Shown: positions 27,110 through 38,009, numbered from the stretch's first letter. The stretch: DNA of 64,000 nucleotides from an uncultured Clostridia bacterium (GCA_934457145.1 CAKSHP010000002.1:1-64000), one strand, 5' to 3'. A program made the numbers and translations. Notes: generated by a model not told the origin, from the sequence alone.

Positions 27110-27153
27110 GTTATTTACAGATGTGAAAAATGAAAGCTTGGGAGGAAAGTGAC

Positions 27154-30100
27154 ATGAATAATAATCAATTACCGCAAAAACAAGGTATGTATGATCCGAA
27201 GTTTGAGCATGACAATTGCGGAATAGGCTTTATATGCAGCATAGAAGGCAAAAAAAGCCACTCTATAATTTCGGATGCACTTCATATTTTAACAAATTTA
27301 AATCACCGAGGCGGCGTCGGCGGAGAAGAAAACACCGGTGACGGCGCAGGTATTTTAATTTCACTTCCTCATAAATTTATGCAAAAGGTTTGCAAAAACG
27401 AGGGGATTATACTTCCCAAAGAGGGAGAATACGGTGTCGGTATGCTGTTTATTTCGCCGGATATCGACACGAGAAATGACAGTATAAACAAGCTTACTTC
27501 AATAATAAACGAGGAAGGTCAAAAGCTTTTGGGTATACGCGAGGTGCCCGTGTATGAAAAATGTATCGGAAAAACAGCAAAAGATGCAAGACCGAGAATT
27601 TGTCAGGTTTTTATAAAGAAAAATGAAAGCCTTGACCGTGATGCATTTGAAAGAAAACTCTATGTTATAGGAAAACGCAGCGAAAAGGAAATACGTTATG
27701 CAAAAGACGGAATTGACAATTATTTTTATTTTGCATCTCTTTCAAGCAAGACGGTTGTTTATAAAGGAATGTTAACACCGCAGCAAGTCAGCGAGTTTTA
27801 TATAGATTTGCGCGATATTGATATGGAGGCTTCAATTGCTCTTGTTCACTCGCGGTTTTCAACAAACACATTTCCGAGCTGGGAGAGAGCTCATCCGAAC
27901 CGTTATATAATTCATAACGGAGAAATTAACACGATCCGGGGTAATGTAAACTGGGAAAAAGCCCGTGAACAGGTGTTTGAGTCGGATGTGTTCGGCGAAG
28001 ATTTAAAAAAGATTTTCCCTGTTATAAATGAGGACGGCTCTGACTCTGCTATGCTTGATAATTATTTGCAGTTTTTATCGCTCGCCGGGTATTCGCTTCC
28101 AAACGCTGTTATGATGACAATTCCGGAGCCTTGGGAAAATGATGATGAAATGGATAAAGCAAAAAGAGATTTTTACGAATACCATTCATGTATGGCAGAA
28201 CCCTGGGACGGCCCGGCTGCCATAGCGTTTACAGACGGAAGATATGTCGGTGCAACTCTTGACCGAAACGGACTTCGTCCGTCGAGATATTATGTAACCA
28301 AAGACGGTTATGTGATATTATCTTCGGAAGTTGGTGTTATTGATATAAAAGAAGAAAACATAGTTAAAAAAGAGCGTTTGCATCCGGGAAAAATGCTTTT
28401 GATAGATACAAAGGAAGGCAAAATAATAGATGATTCCGAAGTTAAAGCATATGAAGCTGCAAAGAAACCGTATGGCGAATGGCTTAAGAAAAATCTTTTG
28501 TCGCTTGAAGATTTGGAATGTAAGAAGGATATTGCATATTCATGGAACAGTCTGATTTCTGAAATACGCGGAAAAGAAGAAAGCGGAAATATAACAAGAC
28601 TTGTTTTAAAGCGTTATAACGAGCTTGAAAATATGTTTTCGGGACGCGAAAATAATATTGACACAGAGAGTTTACTAAAAAGAGAAAAAATCTTCGGCTA
28701 CACTTGGGAAGATGTTTCACAGACGATTAAAGAAACCGCAATTAAAGCCGATGATCCGATAAGTGCAATGGGTATTGATGCACCTTTGGCGGCGCTTTCC
28801 GAAAAGCCGCAGCTTTTATATAACTATTTTAAACAGTTGTTTGCGCAGGTAACAAATCCGCCGATAGACGCAATACGGGAAAAGATTATAACGTCTTCCG
28901 ATATTATGCTCGGAAGCGAAAGCAATATGCTTAATCATTCTGAAAAGAACTGCAAACGCATCAAGGCTAAAACACCGGTTTTCTCAAATGCTGATGTTGA
29001 TAAACTTCGTTATATAAAAGAAGACGGCTACAAAGCTATTACTTTGCCAATACTTTTCAAACCTGACGAGCCGGGAGATATGCAAAAGGCATGTGACACG
29101 GTTTTTGAGGCGGCAGATGTTGCAATTGAGAACGGATATAATATAATTATTCTTTCAGATAAGGGTGTTGATAAAAACAAAGCTCCTATTCCGGCGCTTT
29201 TGGTCAGTGCGGGGCTTCACCATCATCTTATAAAAAACGGTACGCGCATGAAAGTGAGCATCATACTTGAAAGCGGCGAACCGAGAGAGGTGCACCACAT
29301 GGCACTTCTTATGGGATACGGTGTGAATGCGGTTAATCCGTATATGGTTTTTGAAATTTTAGAGGATTTAATTAAAAAGGGATTGCTTGATTTAAAATAT
29401 GAACAGGCGGAGAAAAATTATATAGAAGCGCTTACAAAAGGAATTATAAAAGTGGCTTCGAAAATGGGTATTTCAACAATTCGTTCGTATCAGGGCGCTC
29501 AGATTTTTGAGGCGCTCGGAATAAGCACGAAGGTTGTTGACAAATTCTTCGGCGGAACAACGACAAGAATCGGCGGAGTTGAAATTGAGCATATTGAACG
29601 AGAGGCTGTTATGCGCCATAACGAGGCATATGACATGCTTAAAGGCGACATGCCGTTAGCTCCGGGAGGAAATAATCATTGGAGAGCTGAAGAAGAGTAT
29701 CATATGTTTAATCCGGCAACGATTTACAAATTGCAGCGCGCAGTGCGTACAGGGGATTACCAGCTTTATAAAGAATATGCAAAAGAAATGAATGAACATT
29801 CGGGACGCGAATGTACAATAAGAGGGCTTTTGGATATAAAAACAATCGATAAACCGCTTGCACTCGATTCAATTGAGCCGGTTGAAAGCATTGTGAAACG
29901 CTTTAAAACAGGAGCTATGAGTTATGGTTCTATCAGCAAGGAAGCACATGAATGTATGGCAATTGCAATGAACCGTCTGGGAGGAAAATCAAACAGCGGT
30001 GAAGGCGGAGAAAATGCAGAGCGATATATTCCGCTTGAAAACGGTGACAGCAAGAGTTCGGCAATAAAACAAATTGCTTCGGGAAGATTTGGTGTTCATA

Positions 30101-31860
30101 TTCATTATTTAAATAATGCCAAAGAGCTTCAAATAAAGATGGCACAGGGTGCAAAACCCGGTGAAGGCGGACATTTGCCCGGAGGAAAGGTTTATCCGTG
30201 GATTGCAAAGGCTCGTCATTCAACGACAGGTGTGGGACTTATTTCACCGCCGCCGCATCATGATATTTATTCAATCGAGGATTTGGCACAGCTTATTCAC
30301 GATTTGAAAAATGCTAACAGGGACGCAAGAGTGAGTGTTAAACTGGTATCTGAGGCAGGTGTCGGCACGATTGCTGTCGGTGTTGCAAAGGGCAGAGCGG
30401 ACGTAATTTTAGTATCCGGTTTTGACGGAGGTACGGGCGCAGCTCCGAGAACAAGCATAAGAAACGCAGGACTTCCATGGGAACTCGGCGTTGCCGAAAC
30501 TCATCAGGCTCTTATGATGAACAATTTAAGACATAAAGTTGTTGTTGAAACAGACGGCAAGCTTTTAACCGGACGCGATGTTTTGGTGGCAGCGCTTTTG
30601 GGTGCCGAGGAGTTCGGCTTTGCAACAGGTCCGTTGATTTCAATGGGATGCGTTATGATGCGTGTGTGCAATCTTGATACATGTCCTGTTGGTATTGCAA
30701 CGCAAAACCCCGAATTAAGATCGCGTTTTTGCGGAAAACCGGAATATGTTGAAAACTTTATGCGTTTTATAGCGATGGATTTGCGCGAATGGATGGCAAA
30801 GATAGGTATACGCACTGTTGATGAAATGATAGGACATGTAGAGCATTTGTCACAAAAGAAACTAAACCGTGCAGCAGTCAACTGGAAAGCTAAAAATGTT
30901 GATTTATCCGCACTTTTATATACACCTATGATGTGTTCTACGCAAAATCAGAGATGCTTTAACACGCCTCAGGATCATGAACTTGAAAAGGCACTTGATA
31001 TGAATACATTGCTTCGCATATCAAGACCTGCAATTTATGAAGGTAAAAAAGTTTGTGCAAAAATGGAGATAAAAAATACAAACCGTGTTACGGGAACAAT
31101 AATATCTTCTGAAATTGCAAGGGTTCACGGCGAAAAAGGACTTCCGGAGGACAGCATAAATCTTGACTTTGTGGGAAGTGCGGGACAAAGCTTTGGCGCA
31201 TTTTTAGCGCCGGGGGTAACGATGCGTCTGGAAGGCGACTGCAATGACTATATGGGCAAAGGTTTGTCCGGCGGAAAAATTATTGTTATTCCGCGAAAAG
31301 AGGCAACATTTAAAGCTGATGAAAACGTTATAACAGGTAATGTTGCGTTTTACGGCGCAATATACGGCGAAAGCTATATATCGGGTGTTGCGGGCGAACG
31401 ATTCTGCGTTAGAAATTCGGGAATTGACGCGGTTGTTGAAGGAATCGGCGATCACGGATGCGAATATATGACGGGAGGCAGAGTTGTTGTACTCGGTAAA
31501 ACGGGCAGAAACTTTGCGGCCGGTATGTCGGGCGGAGTTGCTTATGTATATGATGAAGACGGAAACTTTGAAAAGAATGTTAACAAAGGCGGTCTTTGTA
31601 TTGAGCAAGTCAGCGACAAAAAAGATATTGACGCTTTAAAAGAACTTATCAGCAAGCATTTTTCATACACACAAAGCAAAAAAGCCAAGGCTATTTTGGA
31701 TAAATTTAAAACAGAGCTTAAAAAGTTTAAAAAGATAATTCCGGCAGACTACAAAAAAGTTATGTCTATTATCGATGAGGAAAGCAAAAAAGGCACCAAG
31801 AAAGACGATGCAATACTTATTGCATTTGAAAAAGTGGCAAATAAAAAGGTTTATAAGTAA
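27154..31860 (+). CDS. gltB: glutamate synthase, large subunit
   Basis: A 1568-residue glutamate synthase alpha subunit. The class II glutaminase domain begins after a 21-residue propeptide at Cys22 (HDNCGIGF). The central and FMN domains carry GSISKEAHE, GEGGENAERY and GGTGAAPRTS, and the [3Fe-4S] cysteines lie near residues 1166-1177 (CVMMRVCNLDTC). The C-terminal GXGXG beta-helix includes GGRVVVLGKTGRNFAAGMSGG. It makes two glutamate from glutamine and 2-oxoglutarate. GGGAGG gives ATG 27154; an upstream ATG at 27130 lacks a site. Expression is probably set by the leader hairpin. Confidence 0.97.
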   Translation: MNNNQLPQKQGMYDPKFEHDNCGIGFICSIEGKKSHSIISDALHILTNLNHRGGVGGEENTGDGAGILISLPHKFMQKVCKNEGIILPKEGEYGVGMLFISPDIDTRNDSINKLTSIINEEGQKLLGIREVPVYEKCIGKTAKDARPRICQVFIKKNESLDRDAFERKLYVIGKRSEKEIRYAKDGIDNYFYFASLSSKTVVYKGMLTPQQVSEFYIDLRDIDMEASIALVHSRFSTNTFPSWERAHPNRYIIHNGEINTIRGNVNWEKAREQVFESDVFGEDLKKIFPVINEDGSDSAMLDNYLQFLSLAGYSLPNAVMMTIPEPWENDDEMDKAKRDFYEYHSCMAEPWDGPAAIAFTDGRYVGATLDRNGLRPSRYYVTKDGYVILSSEVGVIDIKEENIVKKERLHPGKMLLIDTKEGKIIDDSEVKAYEAAKKPYGEWLKKNLLSLEDLECKKDIAYSWNSLISEIRGKEESGNITRLVLKRYNELENMFSGRENNIDTESLLKREKIFGYTWEDVSQTIKETAIKADDPISAMGIDAPLAALSEKPQLLYNYFKQLFAQVTNPPIDAIREKIITSSDIMLGSESNMLNHSEKNCKRIKAKTPVFSNADVDKLRYIKEDGYKAITLPILFKPDEPGDMQKACDTVFEAADVAIENGYNIIILSDKGVDKNKAPIPALLVSAGLHHHLIKNGTRMKVSIILESGEPREVHHMALLMGYGVNAVNPYMVFEILEDLIKKGLLDLKYEQAEKNYIEALTKGIIKVASKMGISTIRSYQGAQIFEALGISTKVVDKFFGGTTTRIGGVEIEHIEREAVMRHNEAYDMLKGDMPLAPGGNNHWRAEEEYHMFNPATIYKLQRAVRTGDYQLYKEYAKEMNEHSGRECTIRGLLDIKTIDKPLALDSIEPVESIVKRFKTGAMSYGSISKEAHECMAIAMNRLGGKSNSGEGGENAERYIPLENGDSKSSAIKQIASGRFGVHIHYLNNAKELQIKMAQGAKPGEGGHLPGGKVYPWIAKARHSTTGVGLISPPPHHDIYSIEDLAQLIHDLKNANRDARVSVKLVSEAGVGTIAVGVAKGRADVILVSGFDGGTGAAPRTSIRNAGLPWELGVAETHQALMMNNLRHKVVVETDGKLLTGRDVLVAALLGAEEFGFATGPLISMGCVMMRVCNLDTCPVGIATQNPELRSRFCGKPEYVENFMRFIAMDLREWMAKIGIRTVDEMIGHVEHLSQKKLNRAAVNWKAKNVDLSALLYTPMMCSTQNQRCFNTPQDHELEKALDMNTLLRISRPAIYEGKKVCAKMEIKNTNRVTGTIISSEIARVHGEKGLPEDSINLDFVGSAGQSFGAFLAPGVTMRLEGDCNDYMGKGLSGGKIIVIPRKEATFKADENVITGNVAFYGAIYGESYISGVAGERFCVRNSGIDAVVEGIGDHGCEYMTGGRVVVLGKTGRNFAAGMSGGVAYVYDEDGNFEKNVNKGGLCIEQVSDKKDIDALKELISKHFSYTQSKKAKAILDKFKTELKKFKKIIPADYKKVMSIIDEESKKGTKKDDAILIAFEKVANKKVYK

Positions 31861-31886
31861 TAATGTGCGGAAAGGATTGATACTAA

Positions 31887-33353
31887 ATGGGAAAACCAAC
31901 AGGATTTTTAGAGTACGAAAGAAAGCTTCCGTGCGACAGAAAAGTTTCGGAAAGAATTAAAGACTATAAGGAATTTCACACACATTTTGATAAAGAAGAA
32001 CTTAAAACCCAGGGCGCACGCTGCATGGACTGCGGTGTACCGTTTTGCCACACAGGTGCTCTTATAGGCGGTATGGCAATGGGATGTCCGCTGCACAACC
32101 TTATTCCGGAGTGGAACGATATGGTGTATCGTGAGAAGCTGGATATTGCATATGAAAGACTGAGTATGACAAATAATTTTCCTGAGTTTACGGGAAGAGT
32201 GTGTCCGGCGCCGTGCGAAGGTTCGTGCACGGCGGGACTTCATGCAAGTCCGGTAACTATAAGAAATAACGAATGTCATATTATAGACACAATGTTTAAG
32301 GAAAGCAAGATTAAGCCGAGAATTCCGAAGATAAGGACAAGCAAAAAAGTTGCGGTTATAGGTTCGGGACCTTCAGGACTTGCATGTGCAGACAGTTTAA
32401 ATCAAATGGGGCATAATGTGACGGTATTTGAAAGGGCAGACAGGGCAGGCGGACTTTTGATGTATGGGATACCGAACATGAAGCTTGACAAAAAGGTTGT
32501 ACAAAGACGAGTTGATTTAATGTCAAAAGAGGGAGTGAGCTTTAAGCTTGGCGTTGAAATAGGAAAAGACTACATGGCGCAGCGGATTTTGGCAGAATTT
32601 GACGCAGTTGTGTTGTGCTGCGGAGCAACAAATCCAAGACCTCTTAAAGCAGAAGGCGCAGACTTAAAAGGAGTTCATTATGCTGTTGAGTTTTTAAAAG
32701 CAAACACAAAGAGTCTTCTGGATTCAAATCACAAAGATAATAAGTATATTAACGCAAAGGGGAAAAACGTTGTTATAATCGGAGGCGGAGATACCGGAAC
32801 AGACTGCGTGGCAACAAGCATACGCCACGGTGCCGCAAGCGTTACGCAGCTTGAAATTATGGCAGAGCTTCCGACAAAACGCACGGAGGCAAATCCGTGG
32901 CCGCAGTATCCGAGAGTGAAAAAGGTTGATTACGGTCAGGAAGAGGCAATTGAAGTTTTCGGTCACGATCCGAGAAAATATCTTACAACAGTGTCAAAAA
33001 TTGAAGGTGATGAAAACGGCAATGTAAAAGCTGTTCATACCGTTAATGTGGATTGGAAGAAAAACGAAAACGGAATTTTTTCTCCGGTACCCGTAAAAGG
33101 AAGCGAAAAAGTTTTGCCGGCAGAGCTGGTGCTTATTGCTATGGGATTTTTGGGACCGGAAAAGAGCGTGCTTGAACAGTTTGGAGTTTGCGCAAACAAA
33201 AGAAGCAATGTTGATGCCGATGAAAAAACTCACCGCACAAGCATAAACGGCATATTTGCCGCGGGGGATTGCAGACGCGGACAAAGCCTGGTTGTATGGG
33301 CGATACGCGAAGGAAGAGAGGCTGCGAGGGCCGTTGACGAATATTTAAAATAA
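31887..33353 (+). CDS. gltD: glutamate synthase, small subunit
   Basis: A 488-residue beta subunit. N-terminal iron-sulfur cysteines appear as [10 protein letters not shown] (46, 49, 54) with [10 protein letters not shown] later; then the FAD site [11 protein letters not shown] and NADPH site [11 protein letters not shown]. It passes electrons from NADPH through FAD and clusters to GltB. It follows gltB by 26 bases with a GGAAAGG site, and a terminator lies 12 bases downstream. Confidence 0.97.
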   Translation: MGKPTGFLEYERKLPCDRKVSERIKDYKEFHTHFDKEELKTQGARCMDCGVPFCHTGALIGGMAMGCPLHNLIPEWNDMVYREKLDIAYERLSMTNNFPEFTGRVCPAPCEGSCTAGLHASPVTIRNNECHIIDTMFKESKIKPRIPKIRTSKKVAVIGSGPSGLACADSLNQMGHNVTVFERADRAGGLLMYGIPNMKLDKKVVQRRVDLMSKEGVSFKLGVEIGKDYMAQRILAEFDAVVLCCGATNPRPLKAEGADLKGVHYAVEFLKANTKSLLDSNHKDNKYINAKGKNVVIIGGGDTGTDCVATSIRHGAASVTQLEIMAELPTKRTEANPWPQYPRVKKVDYGQEEAIEVFGHDPRKYLTTVSKIEGDENGNVKAVHTVNVDWKKNENGIFSPVPVKGSEKVLPAELVLIAMGFLGPEKSVLEQFGVCANKRSNVDADEKTHRTSINGIFAAGDCRRGQSLVVWAIREGREAARAVDEYLK

Positions 33354-33668
33354 TATTACAGTTTAAAGGACGATTTTGCAGATAAAATGCAATTCGTCCT
33401 TTTATTATGAAAAGTATAAAAAAATTAAAACTAAAGAAAACAAACTTTAAATAACAAAATAATGCATTACCAAACACAAACAGCAAAAACTCAAAGCTTG
33501 TTTGTACAAAATCAACAAAAAAATTTTTTATTTTTAGTGAAAAATAATCTGTACTTTAAATTACAAATATGTTAAAATATTTTTAACGTTGATGCGTGTT
33601 TTTTGCGTGCATTCGAAAAACACAAATCGGCATATATTTTTCGTAAAAAAATGTGAGGAGGAAAAACT
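33354..33668. other. intergenic region between gltD and the large lyase-like gene
   Basis: Contains the gltD terminator (33365-33403), then about 200 bases of very AT-rich DNA and a small inverted repeat (GTGTTTTT 33596-33603 / AAAAACAC 33616-33623). TGAGGAGG sits before the next start. No strong promoter is obvious; TAAAAT at 33573-33578 may be a -10. Confidence 0.6.
33365..33403 (+). terminator. terminator of gltBD
   Basis: AAAGGACGA at 33365-33373 pairs with TCGTCCTTT at 33394-33402; a short T-run follows. The loop contains a secondary TGCA pairing. Confidence 0.78.
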
Positions 33669-36600
33669 ATGAAGGTAAGAAAAATCGTAGTTTGGCTGGT
33701 AACTCTGGCTATGATTGTAACGATGCTTCCTGCTGTGGGCGTTTTTGCGGCAGATGATGTGACAATGATTTTGGATACATCGAAAAAAGCATCTATAACA
33801 AAAGCCGGTTTTGCAGCCGAGAGCAAAATTGTAAATGAAACAAAATATTCGGCAAAATGGAAATATTCAGATTCAAAAGATAAAACTATTGAAAATTTCC
33901 CGACCGATATTTCAAAAAACAGTGAGATAACATTTTCGATTTATATTGAATCAAAATCGGAAGAACAGTGCACACTCACTCTTTATTTCGGAAGTGAAAA
34001 CAAAAACACAGAGGGTATTGACTATTGGGCATATTATTTTAATGTAAATCCCGGAAAGTGGGAAACCTTTACATTTAAATATTCAGATATGCAAAAGAGC
34101 CGTGAGCCTTTAGGCTTTAATCGTCTTGACCAGATATCTTTGCGCGGTCAGGGATGGTCAAACAAGCTTCCCGATGATGCAGTTATTTACATAGAAAATA
34201 TGTATGCACACGGTGCGCCTACAAGCGATGTCGGAGAGGCTCAGCCTGACAAGCCGGATTCTACCGAGGCTCCTTTCACGGAAGACGATCCTATCGGAGA
34301 AGAAATTTTTTATAACAGTGCAGGATTTGAAAAGAAAGGCATGAAAGCTGGCGGAAACAATAAAAAGAATAAGTTTTCAATTGAAGTTGACTCAGGAGAT
34401 AATCATTATTTGAACTGCGAAACACTCAGTGAAGAAAGCGATTATCACTATGATTTAAGTATTTCGAATCCGAAAAGATTTATTGTGTTCCAGTTTGATT
34501 TAAGCACCGACGGTAAATTTCCGTCAGGTAATATTCAGTATAAGGATATGAACGGTAAGGGTGCAGGATATTTTGCATCGTTTAATAATAATGAATTTAC
34601 GATTAACGGAGCAAAGGCAGTTAAGGTTAAAAAAGGAACATGGGTAAAAGTTGCAATCATGTGCGACTTTTTGAAAAACACCTTGACCGGATATATTGAT
34701 GGCGAAAAGGTTTGCGAAAACGTATCTTTTTCTAAATCACCGTCAATTTCAATGGTTCGTTTCTACTTTAACGCTAAAAATGAAGTAGGAACAAAGATGT
34801 TTATCGATAACTATAAAATTTATGAGGGTAATAAATTGAGAGATATTCCTGATGAAGAAATAAAAAACACTAATCCGAAAGTCGTTTTGGACAACAATGC
34901 GGCGATTGCTGTTTTAAAAGACGCGGTTGCTTTGTCGGTTGGAGGAAACGGAATTTACTACGGCAGAGAAAAACATCCGTTAGACGCACCGGCATATGTT
35001 AAAGATAATAGAACTTTAATACCGGTTCGTGCAGTGTCTGAAGCTTTCGGCCTTGATGTTGACTGGGACGGCGCAACGCAGACTGCAATAATAGACGGAA
35101 AAGCTAAAATTAAACTCGGCGATACGAATATGATTTTGCCCGACGGCAGCACATACACTCTTGATGTGCCGGCAGAAGTTGAAAACAACAGAACATTTTT
35201 GCCGCTTCGTGCGCTTTGCGAGCAGATTCTTAAAAAAGACGTTACATGGAATGACAGAGGAGTAATCATTATTTCGGATAAAGAAACAACTCTTTCCGAT
35301 GCGAATGCCGAAACGGTTAACAATTATCTTCTTTATGACAGACCGACGGCAGCTCAGATTAAAACTCTGTTTAATGAACAAAACAATAACACACATCCCC
35401 GTGTTATGATGAACAAAAAGATTTATGATCAGATTGTTTACAATTATGCAAACGATCCCGATGTTAAATCGTGGGGCGGAAAAATAATTGCTACGGCGGA
35501 TTCATATTTGAAAAAGAATATGCCTACATATAGCATACCTGACGGATACAGACTTTTAGCAACAAGCCGTGATGTATACGGCAGAGCGCAGTATCTTGCA
35601 ATGGCATACATTTTAACCAAGGATGCAAAGTATGCAGAAGGACTTTATGATGTATATGAAGCTGCCGGAAACTTCCCGGATTGGAATCCGCAGCACTTCC
35701 TTGATATAGGCGAAATGACATGTGCGTTTGCTATAGGCTATGACTGGCTTTATGACTACTGGACAAATGAGCAGAAAGCTTTCATGGAAGATAAAATTTT
35801 AAATTACGGTTTAGTTCCGGCAAATGACGCATATTACGGCGATCTTGGTTCGTACGGTTGGTGGACACCGAACAACCATACAAACTGGAATGTTGTTTGT
35901 AACGGCGGTACGCTTATGGGTGCAGTTGCAATATTTGACAAAGAACCGGATTTATGCTCAAGCATGATTCAAATTCAGTGCCGTGACGTTGAAGCAATGA
36001 TGAACAGCTTCTATCCGGACGGTGCGTGGTTTGAAGGTATTGGTTACTGGAGCTACACACTTTCATATTCGGTAAACATGTTCTCAACTCTTGAGGCTTG
36101 CTTTAACACCGACTTTAACTTAACGAAAGCTCCCGGATTTAAAAATACAATCTTCTTTGATATGGCCGGTGACGGAAGCACATCAATAAACAACTTCCAT
36201 GACTGTGCAACAGGACATGAAAATTCAGATACATATTTCTGGCTTTCAAACAAATTTAATATTCCGGGTGTAACAAATGTTCGCTTGTATCATATGCAGG
36301 CAAGAGGATATTCGCCCAAACCGTTTGACCTTTTGTGGTATAACACGGCAATTAAAGGAACAGATTTTTATATGGACAAAGACACATATCTTCGCGATGT
36401 GGAATTTGTTGCAATGCGTAATTCATGGGTAGACGACAGCGGCGCATGGCTTTCGTATCACGGCGGTCAGGCTGTTGTGAACCATTCGCATCTTGATACA
36501 GGTACGTTTGTATTTGACCTTGCAGGCGTTAGATGGGCACAGGATTTAGGCGGTGACGACTATAACATGCCCGGATATTTCGGAAATCAGAAACATACTT

Positions 36601-37877
36601 ATTACAGACTTCGTCCCGAAGGCCACAATGTGTATGTAATTGATCCGGACGGCAAAGAAGGTCAGACACTTAGCCACTTTGCAAAGGTTGAAAATCTTGT
36701 TTCAAAACCGAGAGGCGCATATTCGGTTCTTGATATGACACCTGCATACAGCACATGGGTTGACAAAGCAAGAAGAGGATATATGTTAACAGATGACAGA
36801 AGAAGCGCTGTTATCCGTGATGAAATTGACTTTAACAAAGAAGGCAGAGAGTTTATCTGGTTTATGCATACTCCTTTGAATGCTGAAATCAAGATTGAAG
36901 ATGAACACACGGCATATATTGTATCTAAGGGTATAACGCTTAAATTCATGATTGATTCGGATATTAAAGATTATGAGTTTGGAGTAATGGATGCAAAACC
37001 GCTTCCGACTTCACCTAATTATGAAAAGCAGAATCAAAATGCAGGCATAAAGAAACTCTACTTAAAGGGTAAGGCATCTAAGAGCAACTTTGTAGAGTGC
37101 AAAATGATTTTGGCAACAGATCCTTGTGCAGATCTTGCAATGCCGAACGAAACGATTGATAACTGGTCTATTCCGGACGGAGAAATGAAACAAATTCCCG
37201 TACTTGATATGATCAGTGTTGACGGTGCTGATATTGTAGGATTTTCACCTAATACGTTAACGTATACAAGATCTGTTCGTTATGACGACACGTCGGTAGC
37301 TAATGTTACGGCGCGCGCAGCTGAGGGACTTAAAGTTGAAGTTACACCCGGTGCGACAAACACAGATCCTATAACAATTAAGGTAAGCTATGAAGATGAT
37401 CCTAACACATACAGAATTTATACATTCTTAACAACGGTTCTTCCTAAACTTGAAGATGTAGGCGAGTATACAAGAATGCAGATTGTGGGACATACTGCTT
37501 CAGATGAACCCGAAGCTAACCATCCTGCAACAAACGTATCAAACAATGATACATCAGCAGAGTCCCGCTGGGCAGCAAGCGACAAAGCGTGGATTGTGCT
37601 TGATATGGGACGCGAGGAAGCAATTGACGCTGTAGGTGTTTCGACATGGAAGGGTTCTGAAAGAGCGTATACATTCAAAATTGAAGTGTCTACGGACGGT
37701 GAGAACTGGACAGAGGTAATACCTCAGAGAACAACCGATACTGCAAACGGAGAAAATATTGGTATTTATCCGTTTGGAAAAGTTGTTAATGCAAGATATG
37801 TAAGATATTCCGGTGAAGGAAACAGTGTGAATTCATGGAACTCTATCACAGAGCTTGCGGTTCTTAAGAAGAAATAA
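33669..37877 (+). CDS. secreted multidomain heparinase II/III-like polysaccharide lyase
   Basis: A 1402-residue exported protein. Residues 1-28 are a signal peptide (VGVFA-AD). Then: a carbohydrate-binding-like beta domain (30-185), a Pro/Asp-rich linker, a LamG-like beta domain (215-393), a copper-amine-oxidase N-like domain (406-537; LIPVRAVSEAFG, FLPLRALCEQ), an alpha/alpha-toroid domain (about 570-870, with NNHTNWN and His737), a heparinase II/III-like beta domain (about 875-1160, NHSHLDTGTF with His939, His941, Asp943), and a C-terminal F5/8-type discoidin domain (1268-1402). This layout suits a lyase of uronate-containing glycans. No LPXTG or SLH anchor is present, so the amine-oxidase-like domain may hold it at the wall. 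Substrate unknown. Confidence 0.82.
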   Translation: MKVRKIVVWLVTLAMIVTMLPAVGVFAADDVTMILDTSKKASITKAGFAAESKIVNETKYSAKWKYSDSKDKTIENFPTDISKNSEITFSIYIESKSEEQCTLTLYFGSENKNTEGIDYWAYYFNVNPGKWETFTFKYSDMQKSREPLGFNRLDQISLRGQGWSNKLPDDAVIYIENMYAHGAPTSDVGEAQPDKPDSTEAPFTEDDPIGEEIFYNSAGFEKKGMKAGGNNKKNKFSIEVDSGDNHYLNCETLSEESDYHYDLSISNPKRFIVFQFDLSTDGKFPSGNIQYKDMNGKGAGYFASFNNNEFTINGAKAVKVKKGTWVKVAIMCDFLKNTLTGYIDGEKVCENVSFSKSPSISMVRFYFNAKNEVGTKMFIDNYKIYEGNKLRDIPDEEIKNTNPKVVLDNNAAIAVLKDAVALSVGGNGIYYGREKHPLDAPAYVKDNRTLIPVRAVSEAFGLDVDWDGATQTAIIDGKAKIKLGDTNMILPDGSTYTLDVPAEVENNRTFLPLRALCEQILKKDVTWNDRGVIIISDKETTLSDANAETVNNYLLYDRPTAAQIKTLFNEQNNNTHPRVMMNKKIYDQIVYNYANDPDVKSWGGKIIATADSYLKKNMPTYSIPDGYRLLATSRDVYGRAQYLAMAYILTKDAKYAEGLYDVYEAAGNFPDWNPQHFLDIGEMTCAFAIGYDWLYDYWTNEQKAFMEDKILNYGLVPANDAYYGDLGSYGWWTPNNHTNWNVVCNGGTLMGAVAIFDKEPDLCSSMIQIQCRDVEAMMNSFYPDGAWFEGIGYWSYTLSYSVNMFSTLEACFNTDFNLTKAPGFKNTIFFDMAGDGSTSINNFHDCATGHENSDTYFWLSNKFNIPGVTNVRLYHMQARGYSPKPFDLLWYNTAIKGTDFYMDKDTYLRDVEFVAMRNSWVDDSGAWLSYHGGQAVVNHSHLDTGTFVFDLAGVRWAQDLGGDDYNMPGYFGNQKHTYYRLRPEGHNVYVIDPDGKEGQTLSHFAKVENLVSKPRGAYSVLDMTPAYSTWVDKARRGYMLTDDRRSAVIRDEIDFNKEGREFIWFMHTPLNAEIKIEDEHTAYIVSKGITLKFMIDSDIKDYEFGVMDAKPLPTSPNYEKQNQNAGIKKLYLKGKASKSNFVECKMILATDPCADLAMPNETIDNWSIPDGEMKQIPVLDMISVDGADIVGFSPNTLTYTRSVRYDDTSVANVTARAAEGLKVEVTPGATNTDPITIKVSYEDDPNTYRIYTFLTTVLPKLEDVGEYTRMQIVGHTASDEPEANHPATNVSNNDTSAESRWAASDKAWIVLDMGREEAIDAVGVSTWKGSERAYTFKIEVSTDGENWTEVIPQRTTDTANGENIGIYPFGKVVNARYVRYSGEGNSVNSWNSITELAVLKKK

Positions 37878-37894
37878 TTAAGACTATGAAATAA

Positions 37895-37934
37895 AAAATT
37901 CCCGTTTTGCATTTTACAAGGCGGGAATTTTGCT
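37895..37934 (+). terminator. terminator after the lyase-like gene
   Basis: AAAATTCCCG at 37895-37904 pairs with CGGGAATTTT at 37922-37931. The T-run is short and lies inside the right arm. Confidence 0.72.
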
Positions 37935-37975
37935 TGTGTTTTGAATAAAAAGAGATAATATAATTATTTTATGTG

Positions 37976-38009
37976 TGCAAGTTATGACGTTTTTATGCAA
38001 GTTATGACG
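37976..38009 (+). promoter_or_regulatory. direct repeat operator upstream of the CAP/SLH gene
   Basis: TGCAAGTTATGACG occurs twice, at 37976-37989 and 37996-38009, a 20-base period. The second copy ends just before a probable promoter (TTGTGT 38011-38016, 18 bases, TATAAA 38035-38040). The arrangement is that of a dimer-of-dimers or response-regulator site. The core AAGTT resembles, imperfectly, LytTR-type repeats. Confidence 0.6.

Noticed and set aside
27050..27153. A riboswitch in the gltB leader
   Set aside because: The terminator-like stem starts about 7 bases after the expected transcript start, leaving no space for an aptamer; no glutamine-riboswitch motif was seen.
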